From positions 558,001-622,000 of the forward strand of contig NZ_FMUJ01000004.1 in assembly GCF_900100965.1 (NCBI RefSeq): DNA of 64,000 bases. The letters run 5' to 3'. The stretch comes from Variovorax sp. EL159. GTDB taxonomy: Bacteria > Pseudomonadota > Gammaproteobacteria > Burkholderiales > Burkholderiaceae_C. Numbering within the stretch: position 1 is the stretch's first letter; the number at the start of each line of letters is the position of its first letter. The notes below the pieces were generated by a model. That model was not told where the DNA came from. It searched no databases and saw nothing but the letters and a program-made list of their open reading frames with translations. Below, piece by piece: positions 51,762 to 59,278 of the stretch. A program made the position numbers and the translations under genes.

Positions 51762-52193
51762 ATGGAACTCAATGGCATCAAGCCGGCAGCCGGCGCCAAG
51801 CACGCAAAGCGTCGCGTTGGTCGTGGTATCGGCTCTGGCATCGGCAAGACCGCAGGTCGCGGTCACAAGGGTCAGAAGTCGCGCGCTGGCGGTTTCCACA
51901 AGGTTGGTTTCGAAGGCGGCCAAATGCCGCTGCAACGTCGCCTGCCCAAGCGTGGTTTCAAGTCGCACCTGCTGAAGTTCAACGCTGAAGTCACGCTGAC
52001 TGCCCTCGAGCAGCTCGGCCTGGCCGAAGTGGACGTCCTGGCGCTGAAGCAAGCCGGCCTCGTGGGCCAGCTCGCCAAGGTCGTCAAGATCGTCAAGACC
52101 GGTGAACTCACCAAGGCCGTCAAGCTGACGGGCGTGGGTGCAACCGCTGGTGCCAAGGCTGCGATCGAAGCAGTCGGCGGCAGCATCGCCTGA
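51762..52193 (+). CDS. rplO: 50S ribosomal protein L15
   Basis: 143 residues with the Gly/Arg-rich N-terminal extension KRVGRGIGSGIGKTAGRGHK-type motif and FEGGQMPLQRRLPKRGF. Assembly protein of the large subunit. Eleven bases after rpmD. Confidence 0.99.
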   Translation: MELNGIKPAAGAKHAKRRVGRGIGSGIGKTAGRGHKGQKSRAGGFHKVGFEGGQMPLQRRLPKRGFKSHLLKFNAEVTLTALEQLGLAEVDVLALKQAGLVGQLAKVVKIVKTGELTKAVKLTGVGATAGAKAAIEAVGGSIA

Positions 52194-52220
52194 TCACCAA
52201 CGGACTGAAAGAAGTTCTTC

Positions 52221-53534
52221 GTGGCAACTAACGCGGCAACGATCGCAAAAACAGGCAAGTTCGGCGACCTCCGTCGTCGGCTCGTCTTTTTGCTGCTCGC
52301 GCTCGTGGTCTACCGGATTGGCGCGCACATTCCTGTGCCGGGTATCAACCCGGACCAGCTGGCAGCGTTGTTCCAGGGCCAGCAGGGCGGCATTCTGAGC
52401 CTGTTCAACATGTTCTCGGGCGGTGCGCTGTCGCGCTTCACCGTGTTCGCGTTGGGGATCATGCCGTACATCTCGGCGTCGATCATCATGCAGCTGATGA
52501 CCTACGTGCTTCCGACCTTCGAGCAATTGAAGAAGGAAGGCGAGGCCGGTCGCCGCAAGATCACGCAGTACACGCGCTACGGCGCGCTGGGTCTGGCCCT
52601 GTTCCAGTCGTTCAGCATCGCAGTGGCCCTCGAATCGTCGGCTGGTCTGGTGATCTCCCCTGGCTTCGGCTTCCGCCTGACTGCCATGGTGAGCCTGACG
52701 GCAGGTTCGATGTTCCTGATGTGGCTCGGCGAGCAGATCACTGAACGCGGCCTTGGCAACGGTATCTCGATCCTGATCTTTGCAGGTATCGCAGCCGGCT
52801 TGCCGAACGCCATCGGTGGACTGCTGGAGCTGGTGCGTACCGGTGCCATGAACGTCATCGTCGCGCTCTTCATCGTCGCGGTGGTGGTGCTGGTGACCTA
52901 CTTCGTGGTGTTCGTCGAGCGCGGCCAACGCAAGATCCTCGTGAACTATGCGCGGCGCCAGGTTGGCAACAAGGTCTACGGCGGTCAGTCGTCGCACCTG
53001 CCCCTGAAGCTGAACATGGCTGGCGTGATCCCGCCGATCTTCGCTTCGTCGATCATCCTGCTGCCCGCAACGGTGGTTGGCTGGTTCAGCACCGGTGAAG
53101 GTGGCTTCCGCTGGATCAAGGACATTGCCGGCGCTCTGCGTCCGGGCGAGCCGATCTACGTGCTGCTGTATGCCGCTGCGATCGTTTTCTTCTGCTTCTT
53201 CTACACGGCACTCGTGTTCAACAGCAAGGAAACGGCCGACAACCTGAAGAAGAGTGGTGCGTTCATTCCTGGCATTCGCCCGGGTGACCAGACCGCTCGC
53301 TATATCGACAAGATTCTGGTTCGCCTGACGTTGGCTGGCGCGGTGTACATCACCTTCGTCTGCCTGCTGCCCGAGTTCCTGATCCTGAAGTACAACGTGC
53401 CGTTCTACTTCGGTGGTACCTCCCTGCTGATCATCGTGGTCGTCACGATGGACTTCATGGCCCAGGTGCAAAACTACATGATGTCCCAGCAGTACGAATC
53501 GCTGCTGAAGAAGGCCAACTTCAAGACATCGTAG
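52221..53534 (+). CDS. secY: Protein translocase subunit SecY
   Basis: 437 residues with ten membrane helices; it forms the Sec channel with SecE and SecG. Seen: GKFGDLRRRLVFLLLALVVY at the N-terminus, FNMFSGGALSRFTVFALGIM (plug/TM2), LGNGISILIFAGI, and the cytosolic loop with NNSKETADNLKKSG-like sequence. GTG start with GAAAGAAG upstream. Its end is followed by a 77-base gap and rpmJ; infA is not present. Confidence 0.98.
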   Translation: MATNAATIAKTGKFGDLRRRLVFLLLALVVYRIGAHIPVPGINPDQLAALFQGQQGGILSLFNMFSGGALSRFTVFALGIMPYISASIIMQLMTYVLPTFEQLKKEGEAGRRKITQYTRYGALGLALFQSFSIAVALESSAGLVISPGFGFRLTAMVSLTAGSMFLMWLGEQITERGLGNGISILIFAGIAAGLPNAIGGLLELVRTGAMNVIVALFIVAVVVLVTYFVVFVERGQRKILVNYARRQVGNKVYGGQSSHLPLKLNMAGVIPPIFASSIILLPATVVGWFSTGEGGFRWIKDIAGALRPGEPIYVLLYAAAIVFFCFFYTALVFNSKETADNLKKSGAFIPGIRPGDQTARYIDKILVRLTLAGAVYITFVCLLPEFLILKYNVPFYFGGTSLLIIVVVTMDFMAQVQNYMMSQQYESLLKKANFKTS

Positions 53535-53611
53535 GGCTGTGAGTTTCAGTATTGAGAATATTGGGTGAGTGGGCGGTGTACCGCCACGTTAAACAGTTTT
53601 AGGAGAATGAA

Positions 53612-53725
53612 ATGAGAGTTTCGGCTTCGGTCAAAACCATCTGCCGTAATTGCAAGGTCATCCGCCGTAAAGGTGTGGTGCGTGTGATTTGCACCGACCC
53701 GCGCCACAAGCAGCGCCAGGGTTGA
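53612..53725 (+). CDS. rpmJ: 50S ribosomal protein L36
   Basis: 37 residues: MRVSASVKTICRNCKVIRRK, then GVVRVICTDPRHKQRQG, with the zinc ligands Cys-x2-Cys, Cys and His (the zinc-binding C+ form). AGGAG six bases before the ATG. The hairpin GGCGG-TGTA-CCGCC in the gap before it could be a processing or regulatory site. Confidence 0.97.
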   Translation: MRVSASVKTICRNCKVIRRKGVVRVICTDPRHKQRQG

Positions 53726-53748
53726 TTGAAGAGTATTAGAGGACGCAC

Positions 53749-54114
53749 ATGGCACGTATTGCTGGCATCAACATCCCGCCGCACAAGCACGCTGAAATCG
53801 GCCTGACCGCCATTTTCGGTATCGGTCGCACCCGCGCCCGTCAAATCTGCGAAGCGAGCGGCATCGAATATTCGAAGAAGATCAAGGATCTGACCGACGG
53901 CGATCTCGAGAAGATCCGCGATCAGATCGCTCTGTTCACCATCGAAGGCGATCTGCGTCGCGAGACGACGATGAACATCAAGCGTTTGATGGACATCGGC
54001 TGCTATCGCGGCTTCCGTCACCGTCGCGGCCTGCCGATGCGCGGCCAGCGCACGCGCACCAACGCCCGCACCCGCAAGGGTCCGCGCAAGGCTGCGCAGT
54101 CCCTGAAGAAATAA
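53749..54114 (+). CDS. rpsM: 30S ribosomal protein S13
   Basis: 121 residues, ARIAGINIPPHKHAEIGLTA start and RGLPMRGQRTRTNARTRKGP at the C-terminus. Sits at the head of the small subunit and touches the P-site tRNA. Opens the alpha-type gene set. Confidence 0.99.
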   Translation: MARIAGINIPPHKHAEIGLTAIFGIGRTRARQICEASGIEYSKKIKDLTDGDLEKIRDQIALFTIEGDLRRETTMNIKRLMDIGCYRGFRHRRGLPMRGQRTRTNARTRKGPRKAAQSLKK

Positions 54115-54126
54115 GGATAGACCAGC

Positions 54127-54531
54127 ATGGCTAAAGCACCTGCAAACAACGCCGCACAGCGCGTTCGCAAGAAGGTTCGCAAGAACGTTGCGGACGGTAT
54201 CGCCCACGTGCATGCCTCGTTCAACAACACCATCATCACGATCACCGATCGCCAGGGCAACGCCCTGTCGTGGGCTTCGTCGGGTGGCCAGGGCTTCAAG
54301 GGCTCGCGCAAGTCGACCCCGTTCGCTGCGCAGGTGGCTTCCGAAGTGGCCGGCCGTGCTGCTGTCGAACAAGGTATCAAGAACCTCGACGTCGAGATCA
54401 AGGGCCCCGGCCCCGGTCGCGAATCGTCGGTGCGCGCACTGGCTGCGCTCGGCATCCGGATCAATTCCATTGCCGACGTGACGCCCGTTCCGCACAACGG
54501 CTGCCGTCCCCAGAAGCGTCGCCGCATCTGA
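54127..54531 (+). CDS. rpsK: 30S ribosomal protein S11
   Basis: 134 residues: HVHASFNNTIITITDRQGNA and the C-terminal DVTPVPHNGCRPQKRRRI. Platform protein of the small subunit. Followed by a terminator-like hairpin before rpsD. Confidence 0.99.
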   Translation: MAKAPANNAAQRVRKKVRKNVADGIAHVHASFNNTIITITDRQGNALSWASSGGQGFKGSRKSTPFAAQVASEVAGRAAVEQGIKNLDVEIKGPGPGRESSVRALAALGIRINSIADVTPVPHNGCRPQKRRRI

Positions 54532-54546
54532 TCGTCAGTCCGCAAG

Positions 54547-54586
54547 GCGCAGCCAGCTTTCGAGCGGCTGCGCATTTGTTTTTTAA
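54547..54586 (+). terminator. Terminator-like hairpin between rpsK and rpsD
   Basis: GCGCAGCC (54547-54554) pairs with GGCTGCGC (54566-54573), loop of 11 bases, then ATTTGTTTTTT. Strong enough to be a real terminator or attenuator. It would lower or separate expression of rpsD-rpoA-rplQ from the upstream genes. Confidence 0.7.
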
Positions 54587-54622
54587 CTAAGCCCACCGCC
54601 ACCCGCGTCTCGCAGATGGCTC

Positions 54623-54638
54623 CCGCAGGCACCTGCGG
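54623..54638 (+). promoter_or_regulatory. Hairpin in the rpsD leader
   Basis: CCGCAG-GCAC-CTGCGG, perfect six-base stem and four-base loop, ending 21 bases before the rpsD GTG. Its position before the ribosome-binding site suggests a translational control element, for example an S4 target, but this is inference. Confidence 0.45.
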
Positions 54639-54659
54639 CAGATACACAAAGGAAGAATC

Positions 54660-55283
54660 GTGGCACGTTACCTCGGCCCCAAGGCCAAACTTTCCCGCCG
54701 TGAAGGCACCGACCTGTTCCTGAAGAGCGCCCGTCGCTCCATTCAAGACAAGGCCAAGTTCGACTCCAAGCCCGGCCAGCACGGTCGCACTTCGGGTCAG
54801 CGCACGTCGGACTACGGTCTGCAACTGCGTGAAAAGCAGAAGGTCAAGCGCATGTACGGCGTGCTGGAAAAGCAATTCCGCCGCTACTTCGAAGAAGCTG
54901 ACCGCCGCCGTGGCAACACCGGCGCCAACCTGCTGTTCATTCTCGAATCGCGCCTGGACAACGTCGTCTACCGCATGGGCTTCGGCTCGACCCGCGCTGA
55001 AGCACGTCAACTCGTATCGCACAAGGCGATCACGGTGAACGGCCAGTCGGTCAACATCCCGTCGTACCTGGTCAAGACCGGCGACGTGATCGCCGTGCGC
55101 GACAAGTCGAAGAAGCAGAACCGCATCGTCGAAGCACTGCAACTCGCCCAGCAAGTCGGTATTCCGGCCTGGGTCGATGTGAATGCCGACAAGGCCGAAG
55201 GCACCTTCAAGAAGGTCCCCGATCGCGACGAATTCGCAGCCGACATCAACGAATCGCTGATCGTCGAACTGTATTCGCGTTGA
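54660..55283 (+). CDS. rpsD: 30S ribosomal protein S4
   Basis: 207 residues, GTG start with AAGGAAG upstream. ARYLGPKAKLSRREGTDLFL, the S4 domain LDNVVYRMGFGSTRAEARQL and VNGQSVNIPSYLVKTGD. Nucleates 16S assembly and, in E. coli, represses the alpha operon. Confidence 0.99.
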   Translation: MARYLGPKAKLSRREGTDLFLKSARRSIQDKAKFDSKPGQHGRTSGQRTSDYGLQLREKQKVKRMYGVLEKQFRRYFEEADRRRGNTGANLLFILESRLDNVVYRMGFGSTRAEARQLVSHKAITVNGQSVNIPSYLVKTGDVIAVRDKSKKQNRIVEALQLAQQVGIPAWVDVNADKAEGTFKKVPDRDEFAADINESLIVELYSR

Positions 55284-55292
55284 TTTTTTCTA

Positions 55293-55320
55293 CCCGCACC
55301 CGCCCTGTGGCGCGTGCGGG
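55293..55320 (+). promoter_or_regulatory. Hairpin between rpsD and rpoA
   Basis: CCCGCAC (55293-55299) pairs with GTGCGGG (55314-55320), with an inner GC-rich stem. No proper T run follows, so I treat it as an intercistronic stabiliser or processing site rather than a terminator. Confidence 0.45.
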
Positions 55321-55425
55321 AGATTGTTATTGTTGTTCACGTTCCTGCTCCGTGCTTTGCCGCGGATCAGGTGCTTCACCAGCCTTACCGGTGTAACGAG
55401 CCGGGGGTATTGAGAGGAAGTCTGC

Positions 55426-56415
55426 ATGCAAACCACCCTGCTGAAACCCAAGACCATCCAGGTCGAGCAACTTGCCCCCAACAAGGCCAAGGTCACGCTC
55501 GAGCCTTTCGAGCGCGGCTACGGCCACACGCTCGGCAACGCGCTGCGTCGCGTTCTGCTGTCGTCCATGGTGGGCTACTCGGCCACTGAAGTCACGATCG
55601 CTGGCGTTCTGCATGAGTACTCGTCGATCGACGGCGTGCAGGAAGATGTCGTCAACATCCTTCTGAATCTCAAGGGCGTGGTGTTCAAGCTCCACAACCG
55701 CGACGAAGTCACGCTGAGCCTGCGCAAGGACGGCGAAGGCCCGGTGCTGGCGTCGGACATCCAGACGCCGCACGACGTCGAGATCATCAACCCCGATCAC
55801 GTGATCGCGCACCTGTCGCAAGGCGGCAAGCTCGACATGCAGATCAAGGTTGAAAAGGGTCGCGGCTACGTGCCCGGCACGATGCGCCGCTACGCCGACG
55901 AGCCGACCAAGTCGATTGGCCGTATCGTTCTCGACGCTTCGTTCTCGCCCGTCAAGCGCGTGAGCTACACGGTCGAAAGCGCCCGTGTCGAACAGCGTAC
56001 CGACCTGGACAAGCTGCTGGTCGAGATCGAAACCAACGGTGCGATCACCGCTGAAGATGCCGTGCGCGCTTCGGCTAAAATCCTGGTCGAACAGCTCGCT
56101 GTGTTCGCGCAGCTCGAAGGCGGCGAACTGGCTGCATTCGATGCACCGGCACCGCGCAGCGCCCAGCAATTCGACCCGATCCTGCTGCGCCCTGTCGACG
56201 AGCTCGAACTCACCGTGCGTTCGGCCAACTGCCTGAAGGCCGAAAACATCTACTACATCGGTGATCTGATCCAGCGCACCGAAAACGAGCTGCTCAAGAC
56301 CCCGAACCTGGGTCGCAAGTCGCTCAACGAAATCAAGGAAGTCCTCGCTTCGCGCGGCCTGACCTTGGGTATGAAGCTCGAAAGCTGGCCGCCGGCCGGT
56401 CTCGACAAGCGTTGA
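55426..56415 (+). CDS. rpoA: RNA polymerase alpha subunit
   Basis: 329 residues. N-terminal assembly domain with FERGYGHTLGNALRRVLLSS and HLSQGGKLDMQIKVEKGRGYVP; C-terminal domain DELELTVRSANCLKAENIYY, with LLKTPNLGRKSLNEIKEVLA, the UP-element/CRP-contacting part. Dimerises to start RNAP assembly. Confidence 0.99.
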   Translation: MQTTLLKPKTIQVEQLAPNKAKVTLEPFERGYGHTLGNALRRVLLSSMVGYSATEVTIAGVLHEYSSIDGVQEDVVNILLNLKGVVFKLHNRDEVTLSLRKDGEGPVLASDIQTPHDVEIINPDHVIAHLSQGGKLDMQIKVEKGRGYVPGTMRRYADEPTKSIGRIVLDASFSPVKRVSYTVESARVEQRTDLDKLLVEIETNGAITAEDAVRASAKILVEQLAVFAQLEGGELAAFDAPAPRSAQQFDPILLRPVDELELTVRSANCLKAENIYYIGDLIQRTENELLKTPNLGRKSLNEIKEVLASRGLTLGMKLESWPPAGLDKR

Positions 56416-56459
56416 TTTGAATTTTTGAAAGAGGCCCCCTGAAAAGGGCCAGTGCACCG

Positions 56460-56488
56460 GGCAGTACCTGACACGGCTGCCTGTTTTT
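56460..56488 (+). terminator. Terminator-like hairpin before rplQ
   Basis: GGCAG (56460-56464) and CTGCC (56477-56481) followed by TGTTTTT. The stem is short (5 pairs) with a 12-base loop, so it is weak; it may only attenuate. A second short stem, GGCCC/GGGCC, lies just upstream (about 56433-56450). Confidence 0.35.
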
Positions 56489-56508
56489 ATAAAGTAAAGG
56501 AAAGCACC

Positions 56509-56907
56509 ATGCGTCACGGACACGGACTTCGCAAACTCAACCGCACCAGCTCGCACCGCCTTGCGATGCTGCAGAACATGATGAATTCGCTCATCGAGCA
56601 TGAAGTCATCAAGACCACGGTCCCCAAGGCCAAGGAACTGCGTCGCGTCATCGAACCGATGATCACGCTTGCCAAGAAGCCCACGCTCGCCAACAAGCGC
56701 CTGGCCTTCGACCGCCTGCGCGACCGCGACAGCGTCGTCAAGCTCTTCGCCGATCTGGGCCCGCGTTTCGCGGCTCGTCCGGGCGGCTACACGCGCATCC
56801 TGAAAATGGGTTTCCGCGTGGGCGACAACGCGCCGATGGCTCTGGTCGAACTGGTCGACCGTCCTGAAATTAAAGAAGCAGATGCCGCCCAAGGCGCTGC
56901 AGAATAA
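56509..56907 (+). CDS. rplQ: 50S ribosomal protein L17
   Basis: 132 residues: MRHGHGLRKLNRTSSHRLAM to the C-terminal extension ending AAQGAAE. RVLEPMITLAKK-like core and GGYTRILK are as expected. Last gene of the ribosomal operon; its 3' end contains the TATAAT of the following tRNA gene. Confidence 0.98.
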   Translation: MRHGHGLRKLNRTSSHRLAMLQNMMNSLIEHEVIKTTVPKAKELRRVIEPMITLAKKPTLANKRLAFDRLRDRDSVVKLFADLGPRFAARPGGYTRILKMGFRVGDNAPMALVELVDRPEIKEADAAQGAAE

Positions 56908-56909
56908 GT

Positions 56910-56915
56910 TATAAT
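56910..56915 (+). promoter_or_regulatory. TATAAT -10 box of the initiator tRNA gene
   Basis: A perfect TATAAT begins at 56910, just after the rplQ stop, and lies 10 bases before the tRNA 5' end, as expected for its own promoter. No good -35 could be seen 17 bases upstream. Confidence 0.5.
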
Positions 56916-56925
56916 TCCATCTTGC

Positions 56926-57002
<77 letters not shown>

Positions 57003-57006
57003 ATTT

Positions 57007-57041
57007 AAAAGGCCCTTTGAATTTCAAAGGGCCTTTTTTCT
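57007..57041 (+). terminator. Rho-independent terminator after the tRNA gene
   Basis: AAAGGCCCTTTGA pairs with TCAAAGGGCCTTT around a short loop and runs into TTTTTT. Long, GC-rich stem. It can also work from the other strand. Confidence 0.85.
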
Positions 57042-57065
57042 TTGGCCAGTCAATTGAATGAATCA

Positions 57066-57092
57066 AGCCCTCGCAATGAGGGCTTTTTTATT
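57066..57092. terminator. Second hairpin terminator, toward the HD-domain gene
   Basis: AGCCCTC (57066-57072) pairs with GAGGGCT (57079-57085), followed by TTTTTATTTTT. It may back up the tRNA terminator or end the minus-strand HD-domain transcript (the stem is symmetrical but the T run favours plus). Confidence 0.7.
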
Positions 57093-57103
57093 TTTCGAAT
57101 TTC

Positions 57104-57754
57104 TCAACCGTGCCAGGCCGAGCAGCGAATCACGCTGCAGAAATTGACTCGGTGAAAGTGCGGCTCCTTGTCCGCGATCACGTCGGCCTTCACGTTGCCG
57201 AAGGTGGTCTCGGGCTTGTGTTGGATGCCGTCGTAGAAGGCCTGGATGATGTCCTCTTTGAAGTGCTCGCTGCGTGGATGCGCGTGCACGACCTGCGTGC
57301 GCTCCGCCTCGCTGTATTCCGGATAGGTCAGGCCCAGCACGTCCATTTCGACGCCCGCCGTGACCAGTGCAACCACCGGATGCATGTGCTGCGGGATCCC
57401 CGGCGTCGTATGCAGCGCGATCGCGGTCCAGACCAGGTCGACTTCCTGCTGCGAAATGCCATGGCCACGCAGAAAATCGCGCGCCACGTTCGCGCCATCG
57501 ACCTCGAAGCGCTCGTGCGCGCTGCTGTGTTTCTGCACGAGTCCCATGTCATGGAACATGGCGCCCGCATAAAGCAGCTCCGGGTCGAAAACCAGGCCAC
57601 GGTGCTTTCCGGCGAGTGCGCCGAAGTAGTAGACCCGGCTCGAATGATGAAACAGCAGCGGCGGCGCCGTGTCCCGAACCAGTTCCGTGATCTCGCGTGC
57701 GAGCTTGCTGTCGGGGACGGACACCCCTTCGATGGTCATCGTCGTCAAAGCCAT
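57104..57754 (-). CDS. HD-domain phosphohydrolase-like protein
   Basis: A 216-residue protein with the HD pattern: FHHSSRVYYFGAL (first His), AGAMFHDMGL with the HD pair, and later LHTTPGIPQHMHPVVA. Cyanamide-hydratase-like HD proteins look like this, but no substrate is proven. Divergent from a GlxA-family regulator with a palindrome in between, so regulation by it is likely. C-terminal FNFCSVIRC has two cysteines. Confidence 0.82.
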   Translation of the reverse strand: MALTTMTIEGVSVPDSKLAREITELVRDTAPPLLFHHSSRVYYFGALAGKHRGLVFDPELLYAGAMFHDMGLVQKHSSAHERFEVDGANVARDFLRGHGISQQEVDLVWTAIALHTTPGIPQHMHPVVALVTAGVEMDVLGLTYPEYSEAERTQVVHAHPRSEHFKEDIIQAFYDGIQHKPETTFGNVKADVIADKEPHFHRVNFCSVIRCSAWHG

Positions 57755-57782
57755 GTGGATTTCTCCTGAAAGTGTGGGAACA

Positions 57783-57803
57783 ACTTTAGGAGTCGGCTAA
57801 AGT
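57783..57803. promoter_or_regulatory. Inverted repeat ACTTTAG-N7-CTAAAGT between divergent genes
   Basis: Perfect seven-base arms centred in the 111-base gap between the HD-domain and GlxA-type genes. A good candidate operator for the GlxA-type regulator. Confidence 0.65.
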
Positions 57804-57865
57804 GTCCTCAACAGACGTAAAGCGACGAATCAAGCCATTGCATCGCCGAAAGAGACACAAGCGCC

Positions 57866-58846
57866 GTGCGAACAACCACCAAGACCATTGCGATCCTCGC
57901 CATGCCGGGCGTCCAGTTGCTGGACGTGTCGGGCCCGCTCGACGTGTTCGCCGAAGCGAACGTGCAAGCGCGAATGAACGCCTACAGGCTGCTCGTCATC
58001 GCAAGCCAGCCGGGCGCGGTCCGCAGTTCTTCCGGCGCGCGCCTGATGCCCGATGCGGTCGTCGGTGAAGAAGAGATCGAAGACCCGATCCACACCCTGC
58101 TCGTGGCGGGCTCTCCGCGGGCCGCGAACACTGTCTTCGACGCCAATGTCGGCATGTGGCTGCGCAAGCTCACGCCCAAGGTGCGCCGCTTCGGCTCGGT
58201 GTGCAGCGGTGCCTTCGTGCTCGCGCAGGCGGGGCTCCTGAGCGGCCGTCGCGTGACCACGCATTGGGCCGTGGCCGACCAACTGGCCCACGACTTCCCA
58301 TCGGTCACGGTCGATGCCGATGCGATCCATGTGCGTGACGGTCGGCTGCGCACCGCCGCCGGCGTGACCGCGGGTCTCGACCTGTCACTGTCGCTTGTCG
58401 AGGAAGACCTCGGCCGCGAGATCGCCATGAAGGTTGCATCGCAATTGGTGATGTTCTTCAAGCGCCCTGGTGGACAGATGCAGTTCAGCCGCAAGGGCGA
58501 GGCTGCGCCAACAGGCCGGTCTGCGTTGCAGGAGGTGCAGCGCTGGATTGCCGCGAATCCTGCGATGGACCACAGCGTGGGGCAACTCGCCAGCCGGATG
58601 GGCCTCAGCAGCCGCCACTTCGCGCGCTTGTTCAGCCAGGAGGTGGGCGTCACGCCCGCCGTGTGGGTGGAAGAAACACGCGTGGCCGTCGCGCGCCGCC
58701 TGCTGGAGGCGGGCGACGTGGTGCCCAAGCAGGTGGCATCGCAATGCGGATTCGCCGATGTCGACACCCTGCGCCGCGCATTCCAGCGCCAGGTTGGCAT
58801 CACGCCGGCGGAGTACCGCAAGCGCTACGCGCACGCCATCGAGTAA
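57866..58846 (+). CDS. GlxA-type AraC-family transcriptional regulator
   Basis: A 326-residue protein: an N-terminal DJ-1/PfpI-like domain (MPGVQLLDVSGPLDVFAEAN, FGSVCSGAFVLAQAGLLSGR with the nucleophile-elbow Cys) and two C-terminal AraC HTHs (HSVGQLASRMGLSSRHFARL, PKQVASQCGFADVDTLRRAF). GTG start. Such regulators sense small carbonyl or nitrogen metabolites. The divergent HD gene is the obvious target. Confidence 0.92.
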   Translation: MRTTTKTIAILAMPGVQLLDVSGPLDVFAEANVQARMNAYRLLVIASQPGAVRSSSGARLMPDAVVGEEEIEDPIHTLLVAGSPRAANTVFDANVGMWLRKLTPKVRRFGSVCSGAFVLAQAGLLSGRRVTTHWAVADQLAHDFPSVTVDADAIHVRDGRLRTAAGVTAGLDLSLSLVEEDLGREIAMKVASQLVMFFKRPGGQMQFSRKGEAAPTGRSALQEVQRWIAANPAMDHSVGQLASRMGLSSRHFARLFSQEVGVTPAVWVEETRVAVARRLLEAGDVVPKQVASQCGFADVDTLRRAFQRQVGITPAEYRKRYAHAIE

Positions 58847-58879
58847 CGACAACGACGACGTGGCGCGGAGAAAGCGCGA

Positions 58880-59278
58880 TCAGTCCGGAATGACCGCCGT
58901 CACCTCGATCTCGACCTTGGCGCGGTGCTCGACCAGCGCTGCCACCTGAACGCAGGTCATCGCCGGAAAGTTGCGGCCCATCGCATCGCGGTACACCGGG
59001 CCCAGCTCGGCAAGACGGCGGCTGTACTCGTCGCGATCGGTCACGTACCAGGTCATGCGCACCATGTGCTCGGGGCCCGCGCCGCCCGCGCGCAGCACCT
59101 CGGCGATGTTGCGCAGCGCCTGGCCGCATTGGTCGATGAAGTCGTCCGACTCGAATTGCTGCTGTCCGTTCCAGCCGATCTGGCCGCCGACGAACAGCGT
59201 CGTGCCGCGCGCGGCGACGCCGTTTGCATAGCCCTTGGGAGGCAACCAGCCCTCGGGTTGAAGAAGTTTGTGGATCAT
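58880..59278 (-). CDS. RidA-family protein of the 2-aminobenzoyl-CoA operon
   Basis: A 132-residue YjgF-fold protein started MIHKLLQPEGWLPPKGYANG. The segment aligned with the imine-deaminase Arg reads FPAMTCVQVAALVE, so the Arg is missing. It overlaps the ligase stop by four bases (ATGA) and is the last gene of the operon. Role likely in clearing a reactive ring or imine product of the pathway. Confidence 0.88.
   Translation of the reverse strand: MIHKLLQPEGWLPPKGYANGVAARGTTLFVGGQIGWNGQQQFESDDFIDQCGQALRNIAEVLRAGGAGPEHMVRMTWYVTDRDEYSRRLAELGPVYRDAMGRNFPAMTCVQVAALVEHRAKVEIEVTAVIPD

Noticed and set aside
52194..53471. Long minus-strand frame opposite secY (also ones opposite rpoA and rpsD)
   Set aside because: Shadow frames of ribosomal/sec genes with His/Asp/Arg-rich nonsense composition.
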